DNA from: Belliella filtrata
GTDB taxonomy: Bacteria > Bacteroidota > Bacteroidia > Cytophagales > Cyclobacteriaceae
Length of the DNA: 64,000 nt
Assembly (NCBI RefSeq): GCF_022549775.1
Contig: NZ_JAKZGP010000003.1
Span: 1 to 64,000, forward strand
Direction of reading: 5' to 3'
The translations under genes and the position numbers were made by a program. Below the pieces are notes generated by a model. It saw only the letters and a list, made by a program, of their open reading frames with translations. It was not told the origin of the DNA and did not search any database. Shown one piece after another: positions 36,637-46,387 of the stretch (position 1 is the first letter of the stretch; each line of letters starts with the position of its first letter).

Positions 36637-38424
36637 TTACATTCTATCAGGTACACTTATTCCTAATAACTTCATTCCGGATTTGATTGTTTTGGCTGTG
36701 AGTGAAGAAAGTGCTACTCGAAATGCTAGCACTTCTTGGTCCGCTTCGTTGAAAATGGAGCACTCCGCATAGAATCTGTTGTACTCTTTGGCAACATCGA
36801 ACAAATATTGGGCTATCGTAGCAGGTGAAAAATCCTCAGCTGCTTGTTTTATTTTTTTCTCATAATCATTCAGTGTGATGATGAGGTCTCTTTCTACTGG
36901 TTCTAGTTTGCTTAAATTGTCAAATCCTTTTTGATAATCCACACCAATTTGGTCTGCCTTTCTTAGGATTGATGCAATTCGAGCATGCGAATATTGGATG
37001 AAAGGTCCAGTGTTTCCTTGGAATTCTATGGATTCTTTTGGATTGAAAAGCATTCTCTTCTTAGGATCTACTTTTAAAAGGAAATATTTAAGCGCTCCCA
37101 TGCCTAATATTTCATAAAGACTTTTGGCCTCTTCTTCTGAAAACCCTTCGATTTTTCCCAATTCCTTGGTGTGTGTTTCAGCTGTGTCGATCATTTCCTG
37201 CATGAGATCGTCAGCATCCACTACAGTACCTTCCCTTGATTTCATTTTCCCAGTAGGAAGATCCACCATGCCATAAGAAAGGTGATAAAGCCCATCTCCG
37301 TATGGTCTACCCAGTTTTTTCATGATCTTGAAAAGTACATCGAAGTGATAGTCTTGCTCATTGCCGACTACATAGATCGATTTGTCAAATCCGAAATCAT
37401 TGAATTTCAGGTCACAAGTTCCCATGTCTTGTGTGATGTATACCGATGTACCGTCACCTCTCAAGACAAGCTTTTCATCTAGGCCTTCCGCACTTAGGTC
37501 TACCCATGTAGAGTTGTTGTCTTTTTTGAAGAAAACACCCTTTTCCAAGCCTTCTTCGACGATGTCTTTCCCCAATAAGTAAGTGTCTGATTCATAATAG
37601 AATTTATCAAAATTTACTCCCATTTTGGTGTAAGTAGCGTCAAATCCTTCATATACCCACTCATTCATTTGTTTCCATAAGGAGACAATTTCGGAATCGT
37701 TGGCCTCCCATTTACGAAGCATTTCTTGAGCTTCTAGTAATAATGGAGCATTTTTCTTGGCGTCTTCTTCAGATAGTCCTTCCTGGATGAGTTGGCTGAT
37801 TTGTTTTTTGTACTCTTTGTCAAAAATCACATAATACTTGCCTGCTAAGTGGTCACCTTTCAGCCCAGATGAAGAAGGTGTCTCACCGTTTCCAAAATGT
37901 ATGTATGCCACCATGGATTTGCAGATGTGTATACCCCTATCATTGACAAGGTTGGCTTTGATGACTTCATAGCCATTTGCCTTAAGTATTTCTGCGACTG
38001 AGAAGCCGAGAAAGTTGTTTCTCAAATGACCAAGGTGTAGCGGTTTGTTGGTGTTTGGAGACGAATATTCGACCAGTACTTTTTGACCATTGGAAGGTAG
38101 CTGGCCTAAGTTTGGATTGGTGTATCGTTCACGAAAAATATCAATCCATGAGTTTTCATTGACTGATAAGTTTAAAAAACCCTTGACTACATTGAATGCT
38201 GAAATGAGCTCACTGTGTGCTACCAAATATTCGCCAAGCTTGCTACCACTAGCTTCTGGGGCCATTTTGGTGACCTTCAGGTATGGGAACATGACAAAAG
38301 TAAAGCTTCCTTCGAACTCTTTTCTGGTAGGTTGTAGGGCTAGCTCTTCCAAGGATACCTCGTGATCAAAGATTTCTTTAAATCCTTTTTGGATCAATGG
38401 AATTATTTGTAATTCTAAACTCAT
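36637..38424 (-). CDS. argS: Arginyl-tRNA synthetase
   Basis: This 595-residue class I synthetase charges tRNA-Arg. It has an N-terminal additional domain (residues 1-100), the HIGH motif as LHLGHLRNN after VEYSSPNTNKPLH, the KMSKS-like loop as TGKMKSREGTV and the anticodon-binding end EYNRFYAECSIFNE...LLGISVPDRM. A TATCTTTG box (38469-38476, minus strand) lies 45 bp upstream. Confidence 0.97.
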   Translation of the reverse strand: MSLELQIIPLIQKGFKEIFDHEVSLEELALQPTRKEFEGSFTFVMFPYLKVTKMAPEASGSKLGEYLVAHSELISAFNVVKGFLNLSVNENSWIDIFRERYTNPNLGQLPSNGQKVLVEYSSPNTNKPLHLGHLRNNFLGFSVAEILKANGYEVIKANLVNDRGIHICKSMVAYIHFGNGETPSSSGLKGDHLAGKYYVIFDKEYKKQISQLIQEGLSEEDAKKNAPLLLEAQEMLRKWEANDSEIVSLWKQMNEWVYEGFDATYTKMGVNFDKFYYESDTYLLGKDIVEEGLEKGVFFKKDNNSTWVDLSAEGLDEKLVLRGDGTSVYITQDMGTCDLKFNDFGFDKSIYVVGNEQDYHFDVLFKIMKKLGRPYGDGLYHLSYGMVDLPTGKMKSREGTVVDADDLMQEMIDTAETHTKELGKIEGFSEEEAKSLYEILGMGALKYFLLKVDPKKRMLFNPKESIEFQGNTGPFIQYSHARIASILRKADQIGVDYQKGFDNLSKLEPVERDLIITLNDYEKKIKQAAEDFSPATIAQYLFDVAKEYNRFYAECSIFNEADQEVLAFRVALSSLTAKTIKSGMKLLGISVPDRM

Positions 38425-38520
38425 CTCGATTTTATCTTATATCAGATTGATTTTATATACTTGTGTGGCAAAGATAATGAAAGCATTTGGGAATCATTCT
38501 GGTAAAATGACGTTGCTTTT

Positions 38521-39471
38521 TTAGTAGTTGTCCACAAGTGATTTGGTGGTAGCCTCAAGGACTTCAAATGCATTCTCTGCCATTAGGTTTTCTGTATCGA
38601 GGGTAGGATTGACTTCCACGATTTCCCAACAGCATACTCGCTTATCTCTGATAAGCGCTACATTGAGGTCAATGGCTTCTTCGACGGTAAGTCCGTCAGG
38701 TACAGGGGTGCCTGTGCCGACTGAAATCGAACTGTCCATGCTGTCTACATCAAACGAAATGTAAATTTGATCACAGGCATTAAGAATCTCAAGTGCTTCT
38801 TTGGCTATTGTTTCTACACCTTTTTCACGTACTTCTTTGGTTGTGAAGTTTTTGATGCCATGTTTGGCAATGATATGATCTTCTGGCTCTTCAGTGTCTC
38901 TGACGGAGATAAAAACAATGTCTTCGGGGGCCACTTTGGATGAGTCCCCACCTATACTTTTGATCTTATTCCAGTATTGAACTGTTTGAGCAGATGGCTC
39001 ATTGACTTGACAATCCAAGTTGTCAGTATGAATGCACATAGCTAAAGGCATGCCGTGCATATTGCCAGAAGGCGTGGTGTATGGCGTGTGCAAATCAGCA
39101 TGTGCGTCTATCCAAATCACACCAAGCCGCTTTTCTGGACTTGCTGCTTTGATACCCATGATGGTTCCAGCAGCTGTGGAATGATCTCCAGCCAGTACTA
39201 TGGGAAATTTTTTCTCTAGGCGAAGTGATTCGATTGTGCTATATACGTTTTTTAGGACCTGATATACGCCTTCTATGTATTTAGCATGCGGATGATTGTT
39301 CCCTTTCCACAAAAAATTGTTGGCATCTGGAACATTGATAGGGTCAAACCTGGTGAAGAAATTAGATTTTTTGTCCAGGCTTGCAATTTTAAGTGCGTCA
39401 ATTCCTAAGCTTGCTCCTCTTGTCCCTGCGGCTATTTCCGAACGGACTTCTACTAACTTGATTTTTCTCAT
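38521..39471 (-). CDS. rocF: Arginase
   Basis: This 316-residue ureohydrolase hydrolyses arginine to ornithine and urea. Manganese ligands are visible in VLAGDHSTAAG, VIWIDAHADLHTP and SFDVDSMDSS. TPSGNMHGMPLAM is the arginase-type substrate loop and separates it from agmatinase and formimidoylglutamase. The product ornithine would feed the rocD enzyme encoded at the other side of the window. A consensus promoter precedes the gene. Confidence 0.93.
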   Translation of the reverse strand: MRKIKLVEVRSEIAAGTRGASLGIDALKIASLDKKSNFFTRFDPINVPDANNFLWKGNNHPHAKYIEGVYQVLKNVYSTIESLRLEKKFPIVLAGDHSTAAGTIMGIKAASPEKRLGVIWIDAHADLHTPYTTPSGNMHGMPLAMCIHTDNLDCQVNEPSAQTVQYWNKIKSIGGDSSKVAPEDIVFISVRDTEEPEDHIIAKHGIKNFTTKEVREKGVETIAKEALEILNACDQIYISFDVDSMDSSISVGTGTPVPDGLTVEEAIDLNVALIRDKRVCCWEIVEVNPTLDTENLMAENAFEVLEATTKSLVDNY

Positions 39472-39524
39472 AATTTAAGTTGGAATATATGGGTCTATCT
39501 CCTGTGCGCTTGTGATTAGCGAGG

Positions 39525-39554
39525 CAAAAGTAGTCAATCCCCCTCAATTTTCAA
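39525..39554 (-). promoter_or_regulatory. Promoter of the arginase gene
   Basis: On the minus strand TTG (39554-39552) is followed after exactly 19 bp by TACTTTTG (39532-39525), matching TTG-N19-TAnnTTTG. It lies 53 bp before the start of the arginase gene. Confidence 0.7.
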
Positions 39555-39652
39555 GATTTAAAGCTAAGTTGAAATGAAAAGCTATTGCTAGTCAGTTTAA
39601 CGCAATTGATGTTTTCGAGGCAAGGAAAATGGTCATTGTGTATTTTTTAGAA

Positions 39653-41596
39653 TTAGATCTTCTTTATTGCGATTGGCTCGTTAAGTTTATTGATAATTAG
39701 GTCAAAAATTGTTTTAAGTTCTTCATACTTCGATGGCATTATGATTTTATTGTTAATTGCAAATAGAATATTTAAGGTGAGTTTTTTATCATTTTGCTCA
39801 CTTTTGTAAGAAAATGACACTTCCTTTTCTTGCATGCTAACATTAAGATTATCAGGCTTATGGTCAAAAGCGTAACCTTCTGGAAGTTGTAAGACTATTG
39901 AATATCGGTCGGCAAATAAGTGGTTAAAATCAATTGGGAAAGCCCTGTGTTCTTGTTGAAATGGGTTATTTTCAAATTTTTTGAATTGCAAAGGTGTTAC
40001 AAAGGTTATTGTTGATATTGTATCGAAAACCTCTAATAGTGTGAATTTCAGATCAATTTTGAATATTTCCTCGTCTGAAATGTGGGAAAAAGAATTTATT
40101 TCACCTTCATTGTTTTTAGCTAATGCAGATTTAATGGCGTCTTCATCGCCCTCATAATAATGGTCAAATTGAAGCGCCTCATAATCAGACATGCGGATGT
40201 TTTGCTCAAATATATAAGCATTTTTGTCTATGGATATTTTGGAAAGTAAATTGATTCCAGATTTATGTTTTAAGTTTATTTCTGTCAAATGGCTTTTTTT
40301 ATGATCAAGTAAAAATCCTTCATTTACATGGTTGTCAAGGCTTAAATATCCAATTTTTAGATTTGGTTCTGAAGCATCTAAGAATATTGGCTCATTATTG
40401 ATGATTACCTTTATTATTAGCTGATTGAACTGAGAAATAAATGGGTACTTAACCAAATTGCTTCTCCCATTTCCTTTGCTGCTGATTAGGACTGGATATG
40501 CCTCTATGTCATTACTTTGTAGTATACTTAATAATAGTAAATTGATGTCAGCTTTTGATCCTGACCCAGAATTGATTAAGTCCTTTTGGGTTTTGCTAGG
40601 TAGTATTCCGTTCTTTGAGGTTGCTACAAAGTTGTTTTGGACATAAGAGTAGATACTTTTGAGATCATCTAAAGGAACTCCCGGGATCACGGCTTGACCT
40701 TTTTTTGTTTTTAGGTATGTGTTAAAATTGGAGGTCGATCGGATTTCATCACCTGCTTTTTCCCATGTGTGAAGCACATTGACAAGCTCTTGAGTGCGTG
40801 CTCCATAACCTGGATTGCTTAAAGTTTGATAGTTTGAAAGCTGAAACTCAATTTTTTCTACATAATCCACCGCATTACTTAGAAAGGGTTCAGGTTTGAT
40901 CGAGTGGAGATCATTAAGTTCCCAGTAGTAATAGCCATTGCTGGTAGGTTTTGGTCTTAACTGTGTAAGTTTTGCACCTTGAGTCAGCATGTTGTAATTC
41001 ATCCCTTCTGGGATACCAATAGTATATCTCGAATAAAGTGTTGGAGATGTGGACTGAAAGCTCCAACCATCTATGAATGTCAGGTATTTATCAGTTTTTT
41101 CATAAGTATATTCGATAATTGAGCCTTCTTTGGTATTTGGGAAAGCCATTCTTATTTCTTTATACCCATTGGGTAGGTTAGCTTCGAAGATTTCATTTTT
41201 ACTTAGCTTGTAGATTACCTCTTTACCGTTTTCAAAATTCACGAGTTGAGCTTTGTCTATTTTAATTGATTCTATGGCATCGTCTCCATGGTAAAATCTT
41301 AAAATGACATTTGCCTTGTCTTTTCCTTCTTCTTTAAGGATCTTCTTTCGGAGATGGTGATAAGTTTGTAGGCTATTATTAGCAAAGCTGCTAATACCTA
41401 CATGAAAAAGTATGACTTCATCAGCATCAGGTTCATAGTAGCAGTTTACTAACTCAATTTCTTCTAGATCATATTTGCCAAACTTAAAAGTTTGTTGAGA
41501 AAACCCCGTAGCATGAACGAAGCATGAGATACCTATGATTAAGGTGATTCGAGTGTTAAGAAATAGATTCATTTTGAGCATAAAATTATGTCTCAA
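39653..41596 (-). CDS. DUF3857 domain protein with transglutaminase-like fold
   Basis: This 647-residue secreted protein has a signal peptide (LIIGISCFVHATGFSQQ), a DUF3857 domain (about 50-230) and a transglutaminase-like region (about 310-430). The place of the catalytic cysteine reads INSGSGSKADINLLLLSILQ, so Cys is replaced, and the His position (FISQFNQLIIK) is also changed. Thus it is probably not a working protease or transglutaminase. The far N-terminus offers alternative starts at Met6 and Met9. DUF3857 proteins are very common in Bacteroidota, but their function is unknown. Confidence 0.85.
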   Translation of the reverse strand: MRHNFMLKMNLFLNTRITLIIGISCFVHATGFSQQTFKFGKYDLEEIELVNCYYEPDADEVILFHVGISSFANNSLQTYHHLRKKILKEEGKDKANVILRFYHGDDAIESIKIDKAQLVNFENGKEVIYKLSKNEIFEANLPNGYKEIRMAFPNTKEGSIIEYTYEKTDKYLTFIDGWSFQSTSPTLYSRYTIGIPEGMNYNMLTQGAKLTQLRPKPTSNGYYYWELNDLHSIKPEPFLSNAVDYVEKIEFQLSNYQTLSNPGYGARTQELVNVLHTWEKAGDEIRSTSNFNTYLKTKKGQAVIPGVPLDDLKSIYSYVQNNFVATSKNGILPSKTQKDLINSGSGSKADINLLLLSILQSNDIEAYPVLISSKGNGRSNLVKYPFISQFNQLIIKVIINNEPIFLDASEPNLKIGYLSLDNHVNEGFLLDHKKSHLTEINLKHKSGINLLSKISIDKNAYIFEQNIRMSDYEALQFDHYYEGDEDAIKSALAKNNEGEINSFSHISDEEIFKIDLKFTLLEVFDTISTITFVTPLQFKKFENNPFQQEHRAFPIDFNHLFADRYSIVLQLPEGYAFDHKPDNLNVSMQEKEVSFSYKSEQNDKKLTLNILFAINNKIIMPSKYEELKTIFDLIINKLNEPIAIKKI

Positions 41597-41827
41597 AACT
41601 AATTGATTTTTAGTGAATTAAAAGCAATTTTTGATGGCAGTGAAAAATAAAAATAGTTTGAACTGTCTTTCTTGTGTAAAAACTTGTTTTTCAGCATTTT
41701 GGTGAGTGGTTGGGTGGTTTTTTCAGGGGTCTATTTTGGGTGTATATATGGTGATCAATTTAAGTTTGTAGATAAAAAATCGTGAAACTTCTAGAAAGTA
41801 TGATTGATGAATGCTCTTGAGAAAAGT

Positions 41828-41903
41828 CCTGTCAGATTTTAACATGTTTATGAACGGTACTATATATGATAATTTAGTCCATAAAAGAGTTGAATCTGAC
41901 AGG
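41828..41903. repeat. Long rod-like inverted repeat
   Basis: CCTGTCAGATT (41828-41838) is the exact reverse complement of AATCTGACAGG (41893-41903). Nested inside are TTTATG/CATAAA (41847-41852 and 41880-41885) and ACTA/TAGT (41859-41862 and 41875-41878). The whole can fold as a 76-nt rod. It lies in the 368-bp gap after the TonB receptor gene and may be its terminator or a structured RNA. Nothing else recognisable was seen in that gap. Confidence 0.6.
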
Positions 41904-41964
41904 GTTTTGCTTTAAATAAAATGCCACCTAAGCGGTATTATTTTTTTGGGTTTTTCATCTATCC

Positions 41965-44900
41965 CTAATTGAAGATATACCTCAATCCCAATTGCATTTG
42001 CCAAACATCTCCGATATTGGCTGTGCGTGTGAAGCTGTCAGAGACAAGGCTTCCATTTGCTGGATTTAGTTGATAGGTTGGGATGTTGGTTGAAGGGTCA
42101 ATATCTACTATCCCGATAGGTGTTTCATTGGTGATTATTTGACCAACGCCCCAGTTGTTGTTTAGCATGTTTGTGAAGTTGAATATATCAGCCCTTAATT
42201 GTAAAGTGTTTCTTTTTCCTTTGACATTCACAAAAAACTCTTGCATGAAAGAGATGTCTAGCCTTCCAACCACAGGGAATTGAACCCCATTTCTAAGTGC
42301 ATAATTTCCTCTTCTTCCACTCAAATGCGGATCTTGCTCAATAAATTGATTGAAAGCAGCCCTCTGATCTGACGCAGAATACGTGGTACCATTGACTGTA
42401 ATGGGTTCAAATTGCATTTCGGCGAGTTGCGCTTCGGTAGGTACAAATAGAAGGTCGTTGCCAATGATTTGATCTCCATTGACATCTGTATTGTAAACAT
42501 AAGAAGCTACACCTTGGTTTCTCAATTCATAGAACAAAGAAATAGAACTTGCGAATTTATCGCTGTACTCTTTCCTATACCCTACAGAAGATATTAACCT
42601 GTGTCTTTGATCATCTAAAGAGAAGCCAAGCTCTGGGTAATTCCCACCTCTGACAGAAGCGATGTTTTCATAGGATAAGTAGTGCTGGGTGTTCCCGTCT
42701 ACCATATTTTTGGCTACGGCGTAGTTATAAGCCGCCATGGCATGTAGGCCATTGTTGAAGTTCTTTTGAAGTTGAAATGTAAGGCTGTAGGAGTATCCTT
42801 GATCAGTATTGTCCAGAACTACTGCGTTGGTGATATTTTGATTAAGTCTATTTTCTTCATCTGAAAAGCCATACAAAGGTCTATTGTCTGGACCTGAAAG
42901 ATTACGAGTAGATGGGCGTAAATTAGAGTCGTAAAAGAGTAGGTCTGAAACCTGTCTGGTATAGATCCCTTCAAATGTTCCTACTATACCTCCGAAAAGC
43001 TCCTTGTCAATCCCAATGTTTGAGCGCCATACTTGAGGGTTTCTGAAGCCAGGATCTATGTAAGCCAGATCGTAGGTGTCAGGTAGACCTCCTGCTGTTG
43101 GAATGTAGGCGTTTACATCAGGATTGAAAGGAAAGTTGGTGGTATTATCTTCTCTGATTTGCCCTTGAAGCATCCCATTTGTATTGATCATATTGGAGAT
43201 ATTGACATATATTGGCCTTCCTGAGAATAGCCCTGATCCACCTCTGATTTGGAAACTTCTATCTCCCATCACATCCCAATTGAAACCTACCCTTGGACTC
43301 CACATGAACTGTGGTTCTGGTAATTGATTGGTTTGGATGGTTATTGGTTCACCATCAGGTTTTTGAAAATTCAGACTTTCCGCCGCTATATTTCTCTCTG
43401 CAGTTTGTCCATAAAAGGGTACATCAAGTCTTAGTCCCAAAGTTACTTTCAAGTCGTTGGTTACATTGATCTCATCTTGGATATATGCACTGGCAATATA
43501 GGCATTGGTGACAGCAGTGGGTACTCCTCCTCCTGGAAGTGCGGAGAATTGACGCTGAAATCTCCTCAATTCTACTTCTTCTCCAGCAGCATCTCTGTAA
43601 AAATCATCCAGGGAGTTATATACATAATGCCCGAAGTAGGTTGGTGTAAAGGTATAGTTGAAGTTGAAGTATTCGAAATTCACACCAGCTGTGATGGTGT
43701 GGTTATTCATATAGGCTGTAAAATTGTTTTGGATTTGCCATGTGTCTGAATCTAAGCCTCTATTTGGCGACAAAAGATCCGTACCAAAAGAAATGTAATT
43801 TCTTCCTCCTTCTAAAATATCTACCATAGGAAAGTCTCCTCCGCCCCATGTTCTTGAGTTTCTATTTGAAGTTAGCCCAAACCTTAGTTCATTGGAAAAT
43901 TTGCCGCCAAAATTCGATTGTAATTCTATGATTCCGGAGTAAATGTCGTCGTTAAGTAAGTAGTTTGAATTTTGAAAGTTTAAAGAAAAAAGGTTTTGAT
44001 TTCTACCTCCAAATCCCAAAGAGGTGTTAGCCACAGGTCTTTCCCTTGATGATAGTAAAGTATTGAATCTTGCACTTAACTTGTGATTATCACTTATGTT
44101 ATAATCTAGTTTGATCAAAAACTTATCTGAGACGGTCGGGAGATTGTAGTTTTCATAAAGTCCAGGATCATATCCATAATTGTCAACCAAAAAACCTCTT
44201 AATTCATCCATGTCGGACTGTTGTACTCTGGTTACATTAGCACCTGATCTCCCTGGTCCAGCTGCTATGAAAGGGGAGTTTGGATCACTTCTACGCTCGG
44301 ATTCTGCACTTACAAAAAAGAAAAGCTTGTTTTTGATAATAGGGCCTCCCAATCTAAAGCCATATTGCTGTACATTGAAGTCTTCGGTGACTACATCTGT
44401 ACCTCGCGCATTTGTCCCGACCAATCTTTGGTTTCTATTATTCATAAATGCGGAACCCCGGAATTCATTGTCCCCAGATCGGGTGATGGCATTGATAGCA
44501 GCTCCAGTAAATCCTCCTTGTGTGACATCATACGGAGCGATATTTACTTGAATTTCTTCGATGGCTTCTAGGGATATAGGAGTAGACTCTGTGGGAGCTC
44601 CAGGGATAGATCCAGATAAGCCAAATGAATTATTGAAAACACTACCATCTAGGGAAAAATTGATGGCTTTTGGATCTTGACCTGCAAAAGACTCTCCTGA
44701 TGATTGGGGTGTAAGTCTGGTAAAATCTTGGACACTTCGGCTAAGCGTCGGCATTGTGGTGATGGCTTCTCGATTGATCGTGGTGGAGGCACCAGTCTTT
44801 TCATCATTGAGTAAAGGATCTCTGTATCCCTCAACTTGTACGGCCTCCATTTCAATCCCATCCTCGTCCATTTGAACATTAAGGGTGTAGCGCTGACCTA

Positions 44901-45207
44901 GTCTAAGGCTGATGTTGTTGTACTCCATTGGCTCAAAACCTATGAAAGAAACTACCACTTTGTAAGGTCCTCCAGTTCGCATACCAGAGATAATGTATCG
45001 GCCATTTGATTGGGTTACCATGTTGTATTGTGTGCCAGATGGTGTGTGTATGGCTTGGATTGTTGCGCCGGGGAGAGGTTCTCCCATTTCGTCTGTGATA
45101 AGGCCCCCCATACTACCTGTGGTTACTCCTTGAGCGTAACTCCTGTTACTCCCAAGTGCAAATACTAGTGAGACAACTAAGAGTTTTATGTAAAGTCTGA
45201 TGTTCAT
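41965..45207 (-). CDS. TonB-dependent receptor with carboxypeptidase-like regulatory domain (Oar-like)
   Basis: This 1080-residue outer membrane protein has a signal peptide (VVSLVFALGSNRSYAQ), a carboxypeptidase-regulatory-like Ig domain (GGLITDEMGEPLPGATIQAI), and a plug domain (LSRSVQDFTRLTPQSSGESF). A 22-strand barrel follows, with DRSFQIRGGSGLFSGRPIYV and the terminal aromatic strand MQLGLRYIFN. The order fits the Oar-like group, whose substrates are mostly unknown and may include peptides. A palindrome upstream (45316-45336) may be an operator. Confidence 0.9.
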   Translation of the reverse strand: MNIRLYIKLLVVSLVFALGSNRSYAQGVTTGSMGGLITDEMGEPLPGATIQAIHTPSGTQYNMVTQSNGRYIISGMRTGGPYKVVVSFIGFEPMEYNNISLRLGQRYTLNVQMDEDGIEMEAVQVEGYRDPLLNDEKTGASTTINREAITTMPTLSRSVQDFTRLTPQSSGESFAGQDPKAINFSLDGSVFNNSFGLSGSIPGAPTESTPISLEAIEEIQVNIAPYDVTQGGFTGAAINAITRSGDNEFRGSAFMNNRNQRLVGTNARGTDVVTEDFNVQQYGFRLGGPIIKNKLFFFVSAESERRSDPNSPFIAAGPGRSGANVTRVQQSDMDELRGFLVDNYGYDPGLYENYNLPTVSDKFLIKLDYNISDNHKLSARFNTLLSSRERPVANTSLGFGGRNQNLFSLNFQNSNYLLNDDIYSGIIELQSNFGGKFSNELRFGLTSNRNSRTWGGGDFPMVDILEGGRNYISFGTDLLSPNRGLDSDTWQIQNNFTAYMNNHTITAGVNFEYFNFNYTFTPTYFGHYVYNSLDDFYRDAAGEEVELRRFQRQFSALPGGGVPTAVTNAYIASAYIQDEINVTNDLKVTLGLRLDVPFYGQTAERNIAAESLNFQKPDGEPITIQTNQLPEPQFMWSPRVGFNWDVMGDRSFQIRGGSGLFSGRPIYVNISNMINTNGMLQGQIREDNTTNFPFNPDVNAYIPTAGGLPDTYDLAYIDPGFRNPQVWRSNIGIDKELFGGIVGTFEGIYTRQVSDLLFYDSNLRPSTRNLSGPDNRPLYGFSDEENRLNQNITNAVVLDNTDQGYSYSLTFQLQKNFNNGLHAMAAYNYAVAKNMVDGNTQHYLSYENIASVRGGNYPELGFSLDDQRHRLISSVGYRKEYSDKFASSISLFYELRNQGVASYVYNTDVNGDQIIGNDLLFVPTEAQLAEMQFEPITVNGTTYSASDQRAAFNQFIEQDPHLSGRRGNYALRNGVQFPVVGRLDISFMQEFFVNVKGKRNTLQLRADIFNFTNMLNNNWGVGQIITNETPIGIVDIDPSTNIPTYQLNPANGSLVSDSFTRTANIGDVWQMQLGLRYIFN

Positions 45208-45315
45208 AGAGATTGAATTTTAGTACGGTTTTCGATTTTCGAATATGATGCCGAAAACCTGTAATGTGCCTTTCTGAACAGTATGTGTTGTTTTTGACTA
45301 AAATGAGGATTTTTA

Positions 45316-45336
45316 TTTGGGGATTTTTTCCCCAAA
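45316..45336. promoter_or_regulatory. Palindromic operator candidate
   Basis: TTTGGGGA (45316-45323), a TTTTT spacer, and TCCCCAAA (45329-45336) form a perfect palindrome; a third half-site TTCCCCAA lies at 45351-45358. It is 110-130 bp before the TonB receptor start (minus strand) and about 215 bp before the hydrolase gene (plus strand). It could also be a weak terminator. The rest of this 346-bp gap holds the hydrolase promoter. Confidence 0.45.
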
Positions 45337-45390
45337 ATGACCAATTGAAATTCCCCAATTTGAGTAAATTTTACAAATCATATAAAAAAG

Positions 45391-45450
45391 ATAGGAAATA
45401 TATGTTTATTTAAAAAAACATGCTACATTTGTAACGCCACTATAGGAATT
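45391..45450 (+). promoter_or_regulatory. Promoter of the hydrolase-TonB receptor unit with repeated ATAGGAA elements
   Basis: TACATTTG (45424-45431) matches the -7 consensus. ATAGGAAAT (45391-45399) lies just before the -33 region and ATAGGAATT (45442-45450) near the expected transcription start, positions suited to a repressor. The same word occurs before the TauE gene. Confidence 0.55.
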
Positions 45451-45553
45451 GAAGTGATGTAGGGCGAAATGGAGTGGTTAATAAGAAATTAATTTTCTAT
45501 TCTTTGGCCAAACGGCATGTGAGCTGTTTAATTAAAAAATCCTCTTGAGAACA

Positions 45554-46276
45554 ATGGACAATAAAACAAAAAGAAGAAAATTTAGATTCGCTCAAATGGG
45601 TGAGGGGCCAGATATTTTGCTTCTGGGGGGAAGTGTTGCCGACTGGGGAGACGTTTTAGAACGTTTATCAAAATCATTTTCTGTCCACATCCCATTATTT
45701 TCTTATGATGTTGTCAGAGAGCAGTCAGACAGCGACTTGGTTCATTATCTAGAGCTCATCGTTGAGGAGTTGATGTTGAATGAATTTTCGATTATTGCAC
45801 ATTCTGTTTCAGCATTTACAGCAATTCAGTTTGCTAAACAACATGAGCAGAAGGTTAAAAATTTAATTATTCTAAGCTTTCCAAATCTAAATCGTGATAA
45901 AGAAGCGCTCATTGGGAAGCTGTATGATAAGTTGACCAGGTCTAACTTGAAGAAGAGTGGATTGGTGATGAGGCGAGTATTTTGGGAAGTATTGATTAAA
46001 AATCAGATTTCTCTTTTGAACCCAAGGCAATCCGATATAGAATTGGCAGCCGTCACTCTCTTTGTTTTTGGTGAGCATGATGTTTTGGCGAGTAGAGAAA
46101 GTTTGGGAGTATTCAACAAACAGTTTTTAGAGAAAAGTAAAGTGATTGTTTTTAACAATTGCGGGCATTTACTTATGAAAGACAACCCATTGTATTTGAG
46201 TTTAGTGATAAAGAAATTCATATTAGAAAATAATGATCAACAAATTTTTAGCTTAAATCATACTAAAAAGATATGA
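45554..46276 (+). CDS. Alpha/beta-fold hydrolase
   Basis: This protein of 240 residues starts at the ATG at 45554 (a TTG three codons upstream is less likely). It shows the hydrolase pattern: oxyanion region ILLLGGSVADWG, nucleophile elbow IIAHSVSAFTA (Ser96; the second residue after it is Ala where G is usual), a late aspartate in FVFGEHDVLAS and the final histidine in NNCGHLLM. The substrate is unknown. It lies before a TonB receptor and a TauE-type permease, so it may act on an imported ester. Confidence 0.75.
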   Translation: MDNKTKRRKFRFAQMGEGPDILLLGGSVADWGDVLERLSKSFSVHIPLFSYDVVREQSDSDLVHYLELIVEELMLNEFSIIAHSVSAFTAIQFAKQHEQKVKNLIILSFPNLNRDKEALIGKLYDKLTRSNLKKSGLVMRRVFWEVLIKNQISLLNPRQSDIELAAVTLFVFGEHDVLASRESLGVFNKQFLEKSKVIVFNNCGHLLMKDNPLYLSLVIKKFILENNDQQIFSLNHTKKI

Positions 46277-46387
46277 AAAATATAAATTGACTTCAGCCTT
46301 AAGTATCTATGGGAGCTCAGGTCTTTTGATCTAAGTTCCCTTTTCAACCCACTATTCAATTGTATACTCAAACCTATTTATTAACAC

